The notes beneath the pieces were generated by a model. That model was not told the origin of the DNA. It searched no databases and worked only from the letters and a program-made list of their open reading frames with translations. A stretch of DNA of 64,000 nt, taken from the NCBI RefSeq assembly GCF_000699445.3, contig NC_067195.1, positions 13,452,787 through 13,516,786 on the forward strand, given 5' to 3'. The position numbers and the translations under genes are program-made. Shown here one piece after another: positions 24,015 through 36,048 of this stretch; positions within the stretch are counted from its first letter, which is position 1, and the number at the start of each line of letters is the position of its first letter. Source of the DNA: Schistosoma haematobium. Taxonomy: Eukaryota; Platyhelminthes; Trematoda; Strigeidida; Schistosomatidae.

Positions 24015-24361
24015 TCACAAACTGATCTTATCTAGGCAACCAACGGAAACGTGCAATCACTCGATGGCCGTTTTGTCCTAGTACCGGACCACTCATTAAT
24101 GAGTATCCACGACCACTTATCTGGGAATCGAACACATGGCCTTCAGTCACGCGCTCAGACGCCTAACCTCTAGATCACTAAGTCGGCATTCACCTGTGGT
24201 AATGTTTAATTTCAATCAGTCTACGATATTGCTCAACTCTCGTTCACTGCTCGAGGTGATTAACTGTCTCACACGCCATATGGTTGAACTCCACTACTGA
24301 TCACGACTTCTCATTAGAACTTCAGGAATTACATCTTGAAAGCAGTCACCAGTGATCACAT
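24015..24361 (-). repeat. Smα-type SINE, long degraded copy
   Basis: Minus-strand copy including the upstream body (AAGTCGTGATCAGTAGTGGA on the minus strand), the tRNA-like part (B box remnant GATTCCCAGAT) and the 3' part. The hammerhead core is lost. Length and layout are the same as at 7126-7460. Confidence 0.65.
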
Positions 24362-25170
24362 GAATATTTTACAACTGAACACATCACATATATTCTTTAT
24401 GTATAAACCATTATATAAAATAATAATAATGGTAATTTACAGATGATTTATTTACGTTGTCACAGGTAACACATATGAGTCATGATTTAAAAGACACAAA
24501 CTTGTGAATAAAATTAACATGGAAAAGAATTTTCTATTACAGTAACTTAACATTTACAGAAATCGGATAAACGTCAATTGCACATCTTTATTCACGTCGA
24601 TACACAATAAAGTGTACTATATTACTCGGATAAACTCTCAATAGTATTTGTTCAATCAATCATTCCCCTATGAAATTAGACATTTTTTATACAATACACT
24701 AAACTAGCAGTCCATGTTTCATTTATCATTTAATGAAATTTAATTCAAAATAGTGGAACATTTGTCAAAGTGATGTATGTTTCTTATTGATTTCCTATTA
24801 TTACATATGTCCAGAAATTAATACATTACATTGAGAATACCGAAAGTTACTTATTAAGAAATCTAAAATTTAAATTTCAAGCCTCTTAATGAAAACAAGT
24901 AAAAATAACAACGCAATACTATCTCTACACAAGATAAGATATCACTTGAAGATCTTAAATTAGACCTCATATAGGACAGAGGGAATGTACAACCAAAAAA
25001 CATCCCAAATTACCTCAGAACATGTATCCACCGCTTTCCAGGTTTTCAAGTGTTTCTCCAACTGACATTAGACAGCGATGAAAAATACTTCAAATCATTC
25101 TTCACAAATATATAGACCTGATCATAATAGTTTCAATATCTTTCAAAATGTCCTTCTGGATTATTACACT

Positions 25171-25528
25171 AGTCTGTGTGATGTTGGTAGATGCAGACTA
25201 CTTGGTTGGGATCCGCGTGACTATCGTAATCAATGGTTGAAGACTCTGGGTGATATGACTCAGAATCGATTACAATGGTGTAGGTGTATACACTTTCTTT
25301 CTTCTCTTAAACTATGAGATTAAAATCGCTTCATATCTCGCTTTGTATGAACTAATTCTTTCTTCCCGTACTATGTCCTTATATGTAACTTTCTCTTATA
25401 TATTGTCACCATTGAATTAACTACTTCTATGAATCCGGTGTTCATCTTGTTGTGCTAACGAGGTATGGCAACTTGGACCGATGCATATATATGCCTGATC
25501 CTATGGTGTAGCTGAAAGACTGACTGAC
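25171..25528 (+). mobile_element. 5'-truncated RTE-like LINE insertion with 15-bp target-site duplication
   Basis: The 358-bp insert matches the 3' end of the element at 52468-53203: the coding tail GRCRLLGWDPRDYRNQWLKT, LGDMTQNRLQWCRCIHFLSS, LKL, stop, then the 3' untranslated part ending GACTGACTGAC. It is flanked by perfect direct repeats CTGGATTATTACACT at 25156-25170 and 25529-25543, the mark of target-primed insertion. It is dead on arrival because only the last ~50 codons are present. Confidence 0.88.
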
Positions 25529-25543
25529 CTGGATTATTACACT

Positions 25544-27189
25544 CTAATAAGTCATGGCATTCGATTTGACTGCGAGGAACTGATACATCTTAATTAAAAC
25601 TGTGATCCGGATGAGGTAGTTGTTAGGACAAAAACTGATGGAAAATAAAAATGTTTTACGCTCTCCAAAATCCTGAGAACTACATTAGTTAAAAACATTG
25701 ATTTATCTATCGATTTTAATGATATCTGATAGGGAAACCATAAGAATAAGTTTTACACAGAATTAATACAAAACTCATTCTGTCTGTTATGCTGTAAAAA
25801 TTTCACACTTAGTTAATACATGAATATTATACTGCATAAATGGTAAAAGCCGAATTTAATACAAATAATTCTCCAGAAAATATAATCTCTTGTCATAAAC
25901 AATTGAAGAAAATCCATTTCGTAGGTCATTTGTTTTTTAATTTAAACTTTTTTCATCAGATCACCAACAACAATGTCTCAACAAATCATTCGTTTGTAAA
26001 GGCTTCAATCTTCATGTTTCTGATGTTAAGTACTTCAGTTAATATGTTTTTTTGGTTTATGTACATCCTGAGTAGATGATCTCAACACTACCATTAAGTC
26101 ACAAATTCTTAGGAGCAAAGTTAAATAGTGATTAACAGTGGAATTTAGGACTCGAATTTTGTCTTATCTAAGATTCATCATATGGATGTACCTGTACCTT
26201 AGTATTCACAACAGAACTCGAATCAAACGGTTTTCAACTCATATCAATAACGTGTTATCTACTTTAATTAGAATATGAAGATCAACATTAAGTTGCATGT
26301 ATTTCAAAACTGAAATACATTTTGACAATTGGCATAATATTGGCAGTTTATAAATTTTTTCTTTCTTTCACATTCATCATTCATCACTCATCTTAGTAAT
26401 GAATTATTTTGGTAGATAAACTTTAAGTGTAAAAAACAATTCCACATTTACATACTTGTCATCTTTTTATGAAACCATGTGATGTAATCTTACGATAATA
26501 ACTTGTATAGTTTATTCTAATCAAAAATAAATTCTTTCACTTGGTAATCATTAACTTCACATGAAGATTATAAAGGCAAATAAATTTCACTTGACAATGG
26601 TAAAATTCAATAAATACAATCATAATCTCACATATTTATCAACCATTAACTCATTTAATTAATTCAACAAATCATTGGAAATCGATAGTTTCATTGGTTT
26701 GATATCTTTCCTTGGTGACTGTGTAGAGGTTTTGTATAATTTGTATGATGACTTTATACTCAACAACAGTGTACAACTATAAATCGACAAAGAATCAAAC
26801 CTGCTAAGTTATCTAATAGAATCTGATAATCGAATCATCTAGTTAAAGTTCTGATGCCTTACATTTCTCAATCACAGTCATTTTATAAGATGATAAGAAT
26901 TTTATAATAGATTTTTATCAGCGAGTTTCTGTTTTAGTTCCGAATTGATTGGTAATGGTGAGAAATGAGATTTCAGTGATCGAGTACCTACTGATCGTCA
27001 CAAATACTAACAGTCCTATAACAAAAATAAGTGATTATCTTGTTATCCTTAAGTTTAATAATATGAAACACATTTTGTATAAAACACCATAAGATGGAAA
27101 TCATAAGGTGTTGATCAAACTAGATAATTCATAAGTTTCCTAGGTTTCCTGTGTTAACTAGATCCAACTGCAAGTAATTCATGGTCAGT
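25544..27189. other. Intergenic with a hammerhead relic
   Basis: A minus-strand Smα hammerhead relic lies at about 26136-26196 (GGTACATCC, TGATGA, CAAAA, CCACTG in order). The frame at 25840-26079 has no motif. Otherwise AT-rich and featureless. Confidence 0.4.
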
Positions 27190-27704
27190 ACATGAATATG
27201 GGACTCCGAACAAATTTCAACCAGTATAGAAGTCAGAATCTTCAATACTAACGTCAAGGCAGTTCTAGTGTACGGAGCGCAAACTTGGAGAACTACTACA
27301 ACCATCATCAAGAAGGCACAGGTATTTATAAATAGTTGTCTACGCAAGATACTCAACATCCATTGGCCGGATACCATCAGTAACAGCCTACTGTGGGAGA
27401 GGACAAACCAGCTTCCAACTGAGGAGGAAATTATAAAAAGACGATGGAAATGGATAGGACATACATTACGCAAATCACCAAACTGCACTACGAGGCAAGC
27501 CCTAGCTTGGAATCCCGAAGGGAAGAGGAAAAGAGGAAGGCCAAAGAACACATTACTTCGGGAAATATAATCAAATATGAAAAGGATGAATAACATCTGG
27601 GAAGAGCTGGAAAGGATTGCCCAGGACGGGGTGGGATGGCGAATGCTGGTGAGCGGCCTATCCTCCCTCACAAGGAGTAACAGGCGTAAGTAAGTAACAT
27701 GAAT
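27190..27704 (+). mobile_element. RTE-clade LINE 3' fragment, nearly intact C-terminus
   Basis: The frame encodes the region after the reverse transcriptase: [76 protein letters not shown] and [22 protein letters not shown] at 27568-27570 interrupts it. The same frame then continues [28 protein letters not shown] to the natural stop at 27691-27693 and a short TAAG-type tail. ACATGAAT at 27190-27197 and 27697-27704 may be a short target-site duplication. A one-base deletion near 27200 precedes the open part. A long minus-strand frame here is its antisense shadow. Confidence 0.88.
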
Positions 27705-30700
27705 TCTCCACCTAGCCAACATTTTTTGTTCATTTGTCTGTATTACAGTTTGTAAAACTGGAAACAGAGGGGCTCATCAGTATACACTAATATATGGAAT
27801 TCTACAATAGGATAAAATAGATGTTCAATGACTCCAGATTTTAAACAGTTGTCTAGATTAATTCAGTTCACGATGTAAACTACATAATAATGAAACCTTG
27901 GAAATAGTGAAACATAAATTATTTATGCTTACTCAACTAATTCATGCACTTGGAATGTTTGCGTGTAGTAATGTTACCATGGTAACATTATTGGTGTATA
28001 TTCCATTTCAAGAAATACTTACAGAGATTTGCCAGTAATTTTTCCCTTAATGACCAGAAAAAAATGAAACGCTGCAACATACTTTGTATTATAGATAAAT
28101 TGATAATTAAATAAATAATCAAAATGTGGGTCATTTCTAGAGTTCCACGTAACTCAGGACAGAAATCTTTTAATGAAAATGTGCTAATTTTTACTTTGTG
28201 ATGAAGTTGTTATTTTGAACTTAATGTAGGTCTATTTTTTTGTATTATTCAATAACAATAGCTCAGAAAGTGAAAATTGTATGATCGTTCTAGGTATGAT
28301 TATTACTTATTAAGTCTGAAGACAAATGAATTATGAATTAAGGTTTTACTAGTGTGTTATTTATCAAACATGATGCGTATAAAAACAGATATACGAGGCA
28401 GTTACGGTTAGAGAAAAAGAAGCTCCAACACATTGATGATTAAGTACAGTGACATTTTCAATGTATCTAGAAAGCTTATAGGATTTTAATTACAACATAA
28501 TCATTAAGTGATCATTAATAGGTAAAATTTCGTAAAACGGATTTATAATGATAGTTTAATTTGAATTTTGTCAGTCAGTGAAAATCATTAAATGCTGTAC
28601 TATTGTCTTATCATATTTTGAGATTTATCAACGGTCAGTAGTCGTAACCCATCCAAGGATACAACTAAAGTTCTTTTAAGTTTGCAACGATCGTGTTACC
28701 TTTAGATCAATGAATAATATATTCCGATTAGCATTCTCAATTCACATCAGGTCATTATATTACACGACCTCAATTAATGTATTCGGTGACTGACTTTCAA
28801 AGAAATTGCACATAATCTTTCGTCAACCACTGTTTGTTGCGAAGTACACGAGGACATACATGAATATCAGTGGTTTTCAAGTATCATACGGACCAACTAA
28901 ATTTTAAGGTAACTGATGCTTCTTTATGAGATTCTCATCCACGTCACCTGCCCAGCTACATAGTCTGAGATGTCACTGAACTATTCAACCAGCTTCTGGT
29001 TAACTGTAGGATTGAAATATTTACAATTAACCAATTACAGAGTGGCAATCAACGTAATATTTGTCTAGTTCTTCAGTGCCTATGGAATTTCATTGATACA
29101 TATGCCCAATGTCCAACACTCTTTAACCAAGTAAAAGCATATAACTAATCTCTTACAAATTTCGCTGACTCTCTCGATGAGATCAGTTCCAATTGTATGG
29201 AATCTTGACATGTCACCTTAACATATTTTGATCACAAGTGTATTTGGCGAATTACTTTTTGATAACTCATTTAATTCAATCATTTTGTTTTATCTCATTT
29301 TAATGCATTAGTCCACTATCATGTTCATAATTATTTCTTTCTAATATCACTGTTTTTACTGTTCATTTGTTCTGATTTCTTTTTGAAAAGTTTTTTTTGT
29401 CTGGATCATCCAGTTTTATTTTTCATAACATAATTATGACTTAGACCACAAATATACAAGTGGAATCGGGTGAATAATATCGATGATATCGATGACGTAG
29501 ATTATGGTGACACAAACTATAAACCAGGAGTTCAGGATTGATAGAATATATAATACGACATTTTTATACGATTATTAACTATGTCCAATCCACTAATAAA
29601 CAAATTCATGGTCAATAGGATGATTATACTTTGATGCAACAGAATGATAATATACTAGCCAATCACAACTTAGTTATTCTACATATATATTAAATTTAAC
29701 CCAATGGTTTATCATATGGTACAAAGATATATTTATCCTGGTGTAACGAAAATTGGAAACTTCGACAAAACAAAAATGTTTCGTTTAAAAAGTTTCTTTT
29801 TGAGATTTGCAATATTTAAACTGCTATTTTAACTGAGAAAACAAACAACAACAAAACATAATAGTAAAAGTGTTTGGAACCATTTTGTCTTAAATAAATG
29901 AAAGGATGTTTAATACACTTTTACAATGTGAATTTCAACAGTAATAATCAGAATATTAAACAAGTGTATTGAGACTATGTTAATCTATTTTATAACGTAT
30001 AGATTAACTTTTAGACAGTTAATATTCGTTACAAAAACTATTGGGCATTATAATGATGTTATTTTGTACAAACTAGTTTCAACTGTTCAATAGACCCATA
30101 ATATAATGATGTAAATAAAAACAATCCAATGAGTATAAGTTAAATTTTATTATGTATGGTCGATGTTTAACTATCTAACTTCTTATTTGATTAACATCTA
30201 TAAATAATAAATGTTTTATGGAAAACGTTCATATTGTAGGTAACCAATTAAACTAATCTACCTTTATATCACATTAAGTCGGGATCCTGTGATCCAATTA
30301 TTCATGTTTAGTTAGCTTGTGATATAATGTTCAAATTACTATATATCGTTACTGATATCCAATAGTTTTGCTTGTGACTTCCTAGATGATCTAACAAGTT
30401 TTAGGAGTCGCATTTTAATGTCAAGTAATTCAACATCATAATTGTTTTATTTTTGTAAAATTTGTAAAATTAAAAAAAATAGAAACAGCGCAAATGGAAC
30501 ATAACAAATTATTTCTTAAATGTAAAGAATCATAATTCATAGAGAAGATAAATAAATCAATCTGAGTAGAATTATATTATCAAAGTTGTAAGTATCACTG
30601 GGAAATAGTTGTAATATTGTTTGGATTCAGACAAAAAATAGTATGGTACATGACTAAGAATTTTCTGAATCTCTTGAAACATGTATATTGTAAGCTGAAG

Positions 30701-32449
30701 TTGATAGTTTGATAGTTATTCCAGAGTTCTTCCTTTGATATATGAATTTATGGATATTATTTGAAGTGGAGATCGATACGTTGTTGTTTACTTTTGAATG
30801 ATATAAAATAAGGGTAATGCTACTAATAGAAATGGAATGTTTAAAAGTGGGTAAGTTAAAAGGGAATAAAACGCCAAATATATTCTAAACATTTACGAAA
30901 CATCATATCAACTGTAAATATGTGTGACATTCAGCTTACTTTAGGCTGCGTTTAGCCTGAAGGTACCTTGAAAGCTGGGGAACTGTGAGGATCAGTTGTG
31001 TGTGTTAGGTATTGTGGAAGACAATAACTGAAGTGTAGTAGGAAGCAATTAAATTAAGAGTCAACATATGAGGTGTATGGGCTAGTGAGGTAGATATTTT
31101 ACTATTGAACATCTTCATTCATAGTGCTCTTAGTTTAGAACAATCTTATTGGATAATCCATTCTACTGATCAACGAGTGAGCACAAACCATTAGATCACT
31201 TTTATATGGTACTTTTAAATGTTTCAACAATGTATATAAAGGGTAAAATTTTACCTAAAGATTAATTCTTTGTAATTACAGGTTGGACAGTGTTTTAATA
31301 TTCTTCTACTCAATGAAACATAAGATTCTGCAAGTAACAATAACATATATAATTACTTCCCGTATTATTAGCTCAAATCCCATTCGATTCTCGTACTTTC
31401 AAAAGATAACCCTCCTTGAACTCATCTGACTTAATTTAATTTGGTTAACGAATATTGCGTTGCTAACAATACATTGATTGACTAAAAATATTAGCTTAGG
31501 AAAAATACAAATTTCTAGTGACCACACCCTGGTAAACAGTTTTCAAGCATCATGATATAATAACTCTTATCGATGAGAATTGTAAATTGTACAACTGTTA
31601 ACCGATTATGTAAAAGTTACTATTTCTTTGAGAATAGTACTTTCAAAACTAAATGAAAAACAAGAAAGTTGCAATACATCATTAATAAATACACAAACTG
31701 AGACATTAAGGCTGCTGCTCATTCTTTCAAAATTAATGGTTTTCTCAATTACAAATACCTACCCGGAGAAAACAGAAAATGGGACATTTTGCATGAAGAT
31801 CATAGGAAAATTCAGGGGTATATGAAATAGTTGCTGATTGTAATAACCAACTTCTATAGATCTGAATGATCAGCTTTCCGCTGACAAAATTTCTAAAAAA
31901 AATCAGAAGTCTAATATCATTCTGATTTTGAAAGCTTGTCAAAAATATCCAAGACCACAATTTCTAAATGAGAAAACTTACAATAGATATCAGTGCTACA
32001 CAGAGATGATAAGAAACTATTTCTATGATACAATCAATATATTAAACGCAGAAACCCTATTTGTAACTGATCAAATGTTAGATTATGTAAATATTTGTTT
32101 ACTAATTATTTGCGAATAAAACTAGATTTTTTTTAAAAAGATGTGCAAATGAATGAGTAATTTTTGGAAATATATTCTCTCATCTGAATGATTTAGTCAT
32201 AGAACTTTTATTGCTTACCTCAACAACATTCTTTAAAGAAGATATTAGGATTTCTTCATAATGAACTAACACACTGTTCTGTAAAAATAGAGTTAAATTA
32301 GCTGTTATCCATAATCGTACTGATGTCGTTTATACATATATTTTGAATGCCTTCTCCCTTACTCTAATCTAATAATTATCTATCCTTAATGACTAACGTA
32401 TTGAAATGGGTTTTGTATGTCTATTGATTTATAATCAAACACTTATGCA
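27705..32449. other. Intergenic, AT-rich, SINE relics only
   Basis: A plus-strand SINE relic lies at about 27750-27870 and another diverged one at about 28630-28790. The small frames at 31628-32119 have no motif. No exon or recognised element is otherwise visible. Confidence 0.4.
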
Positions 32450-32595
32450 GCGTTTCCAAAAATTTTCTTGATATTCCCTTAGTCCGAAATTTTGACGTTT
32501 TCCTAGTTAACTTCATATCTATTGATATAAGCGAATATAAGTCGAAATGTTTAACAGTTAATTGATGCTCGTATAAACAAAGATAAGACTCAACA
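32450..32595 (-). mobile_element. Ancient Penelope-like remnant
   Basis: Order-conserved similarity to 10135-10280 of the younger copy: AGTCCGAAATTTTGACGTTT, ATTGATATAAGCGA and TTTAACAGTTAATTGATGCT. The reading frame is lost. Confidence 0.55.
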
Positions 32596-33129
32596 ATTTC
32601 GAAAACTATTCTTATTACTAAGCATGAATGTGTAACTTTTAACTGTTCAAAAGTAGGGTTCTTTTACAAGTCCTTACTTCAAAAATGAAGCCTCATTATT
32701 AGCGTAAATGTTGTTAAAATAAAATATGCGAGAAATATATCTGCTACTCAAATCCTTAATCTTGACTTCCCAGTCACCTTCTATATCCCCAGACTACTCC
32801 TACACTTAAGTCTCGAAAGAAAAGGAGTGAAGTAAGAATGGGAGGTTTATTTCAAGGTTCAAATATGTACAAAAACAGGGTTACTTATAGATCTCCGAAT
32901 GACCCTGACTTCCTAAGTCTGTCGAAATACACATTTAGTAAATAGAAAGCAATTATCGACTCAAAATTATGACATATCTCTCGTTCTTCTAAGTAATTCT
33001 GGAAAGTCTCTATTTGAGGATGATTGGATGAAATCTTTTCAACTTTTTCTCTGTTAATGAGAGTTTTCAACAGTGTATGTAGTCTTTGTCACCTTTTGAA
33101 GGATCTGGCAACAAAAACCACTGAGACAA

Positions 33130-33300
33130 CACCCATTGTACTTGGTAGGTCTAGAGGTTGGGTGTTCGTTCAAGGGACCGAAGCCCACGGGTTCTATTCC
33201 CGCTTGCGGGATCCTGGATGCACACTTCTCAGTCCAATACCACGAAGAAATGGGCATCCAGTGTTTTCGGGTTCCTAGTAGCAGTGTAACATATGTCGAT
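33130..33300 (+). repeat. tRNA-like SINE copy
   Basis: It contains GTAGGTCTAGAGGTTGGGTG as an A-box-like segment and GGGTTCTATTCCC as a B box, then a decayed hammerhead region (GCATCCAGTG kept) and the usual tail. Short frames on both strands here are incidental. Confidence 0.6.
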
Positions 33301-35159
33301 TCATGATTTAAATAAAATCCAACCATCTCCACAACGCTTTACTACACTAATCACACAAACTATGTAACCTTCAATATCATTTCATGCAATTCTATTCAAT
33401 GAGTAGTTAGTATATTTTAACATCTTTTTTCCAATAAATGAGCCATCCAGATAGGAAAATAGTGCTACGAATGAGACACACTTAACTACAATTTATTGTG
33501 TATTTTTAGTGGAACTCAATTCACCAGGACGAAGTTTGTATACTTGACCTTTCAGTCGGATTGGTGTTATTAAACTATTCGAGTTGAAATCGCGTGCACA
33601 TATTTCGTTCACAGATTAATAAATGTAAAACAGTGAACTGTAGTGTTGAGTGCAGGCTGTTGATGAGTCTCGCTTTAAAAACCGAAACATTTGTGCTTTA
33701 ATCTGGTTGATTCTAAAATTAGTTCTACAACACATAAACTATCAATCTCCACTAAAAATACCATGTAATCAACAATTAAACATATATTTAATAATAAACC
33801 ATATATATTTGTTTGTTTATATGTGAATCTATTATTTAAAAAAAATAGAACATTTGTCAACAAAGGTGGGGAAAAGATTAATAACGAAAAAATATTAGAC
33901 CGATCGAATGAAAATATTGAGTATTTTGCTAATTCGATGAAAAGTAAACAACTTAAACTGGTGTTTACAACCTCGTGATCAACAAGATCGTCTCTATAAT
34001 AGTAGTAAATCCGGTAATGAAAAAACGTCACAAACAAATAGTTATCTATACAAAAGAATGATGAATATGTGTGTAAAAGAAATAACAATAGTAACAGTAA
34101 TACACAATAGAGTAGTTCTTATGTTTATATGCTGCATAACAGCAGATATTACTACTAATAATAGTAAACGTTGAGTTGATGCTGATATTTATCAAAACAA
34201 AAAAATCGGAAATGTGTATTTTGGGTAATGAACGTGACACAAATCCGTCCGTCAGCTGTTGTTATCTGATGTATACAGGTCTTTAATAATGTTTAGAAAT
34301 ATTATAGAGCATTAATTTGATGCTTACTTCTGTTCACATCAACATACCTAAATAAATTGGATTTAAAAAACAGACAACCGATGAAAAACAAGCAACTAAT
34401 CACTAGTTCTTTACAAGGTATGTATGCTTAAAATTGAATAATATTGAAAACAACATAGAAGTCAGTAAGTAAACTAAAAAAGCATCGAATTTATCAAGGA
34501 AACAGACGAGAGACAACATCCCAGTTAGATTAAATGAATATAAAAAGAGGAAGGTAAAGGCAGAGTAAAAATACACTATGATATATGTGTACATATATTA
34601 TATCTTTTTTTTAAAAAAAAAAACAAGGATTCAGTTAACAGATTACGTTTGAAGCATTTCCATGGCTATGTATGACTATGAAGGTAAGAAAATCGATACC
34701 AACAAGAAATAAGAACAGTACAAAAGTAAAATTGGCAAAGGACTAAGTATGATTTCATCATCGTAATAAGTTCAACAATAAATGGAAGTTTTCATGAAAA
34801 AAGGCATAGTATTAATAGCATTGGTAGTAGTATGTTAATGAATGGTGATCCCAAAATCAAAAAAGCAAAAACAAAGTATTTTCTATAATTCCATGAACGT
34901 AAGAAATGAAGCACCCTTCTCTCACTCTCCTACAATCGTCACACAAAATGTCACGCAGGAAACAAGACTAGAAATTATAGATGGTCGAATGAAATATGAT
35001 CATGTTACTTCAAATCAATTAGGGTTCAGCAAAACAAAGACATGGGAATGAAATAAACTATTTGTTTTTGAGCAAAAATAATTCCAAGAAAGAGACCAAC
35101 TTTATTTTATTAACATTAGTACTGATGGTTGAACAAAAAGGCATATAACAATGAAACAC

Positions 35160-35160
<1 letters not shown>
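33301..35160. other. Downstream flank of the FIP gene, no supported gene
   Basis: Several low-complexity frames on both strands (33675-35051) lack motifs and have biased, AT-driven composition. Confidence 0.4.

Positions 35161-35220
<60 letters not shown>
35161..35220. repeat. (TAG)n microsatellite
   Basis: Twenty uninterrupted copies of GTA/TAG over 60 bp. Confidence 0.97.
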
Positions 35221-35737
35221 CAGAGAAAAAAACTTAAAAAATCATAAACACTTTAAATAATCACAGAATGTTTACATTATCCTGATAATATTTACGTGTT
35301 AATCTGGCATAAAATGTAAGGATGAACAAGCAATTTTATAGTGCTTGCATCACTAGATTTCATTTCACACTTAGTGAAAACATATTCAACAATCTAAAAA
35401 CAGCTTATTAGTAGGAATATTAATGATAATATGTGCAATTAACTGTCACTATGTTCTGGTTACGCTTGACATAATAATGATGATGATTTCATTTTTCAAA
35501 CAAAAGAGAGAACATACATGACAAATAGTTGAACGAAAATAATAATAACAAAATGAGAGACACGAAAGACAAAGGAGTTTCACAATCGAATGAACAAAGA
35601 AATATAAAAACACTTCCTTCACAACATATATGGTTATGTACTTGTTATCAGTATGCTTTGTTTATGATAGAAAAAAAATTGATGATATGTATTTTCGGTG
35701 TTATTAGTAGTCTATTGAAAATAAAATTTATAGATAA

Positions 35738-35738
<1 letters not shown>

Positions 35739-35802
<64 letters not shown>
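35739..35802. repeat. (TA)n microsatellite in presumed FIP 3' UTR
   Basis: About 32 TA units, 115 bp downstream of the FIP stop codon on the minus strand. It is therefore likely transcribed in the 3' untranslated region unless polyadenylation happens before it. Confidence 0.95.
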
Positions 35803-35804
<2 letters not shown>

Positions 35805-35916
35805 TAAATAGAAAATATCTCTTTTACAAAGTTGTATATGTATAGTTTTATCCAAGTAATAAGTAAATCAGTTAGTTAGTTGGATGGACCGGCAAACACT
35901 CATAGACAGCATGAAT

Positions 35917-36048
35917 CTATGATCCACCCCCTCCACTTGCAATCTCCAACAATGATGGATGTCGCTCAATAATTCGTGTAATTAAATCGTCAATATATTT
36001 ACGCAGTTGTTCATTTGCATATTTCTCTTTGGATAATAATTCGACAAC
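35917..36048 (-). CDS. FIP gene exon f, Rab11-binding domain and stop
   Basis: Acceptor TTATTTTAG; 43 codons and TAG at 35919-35917. It encodes VVELLSKEKYANEQLRKYID, DLITRIIERHPSLLEIASGG, GGS. YID, RII and HPSLLE are the residues by which the family is recognised. Confidence 0.95.
   Translation of the reverse strand, partial: VVELLSKEKYANEQLRKYIDDLITRIIERHPSLLEIASGGGGS

Noticed and set aside
27129..27722. Minus-strand 197-codon frame
   Set aside because: It is the antisense shadow of the RTE coding fragment on the plus strand.
33675..34594. Three minus-strand hydrophobic frames
   Set aside because: Phe/Leu/Tyr/Ile richness follows from AT-rich DNA; no repeated membrane-protein pattern.
35529..35807. 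92-codon frame ending in alternating Tyr-Ile
   Set aside because: The end is translated TA microsatellite and the start has no coding signature.
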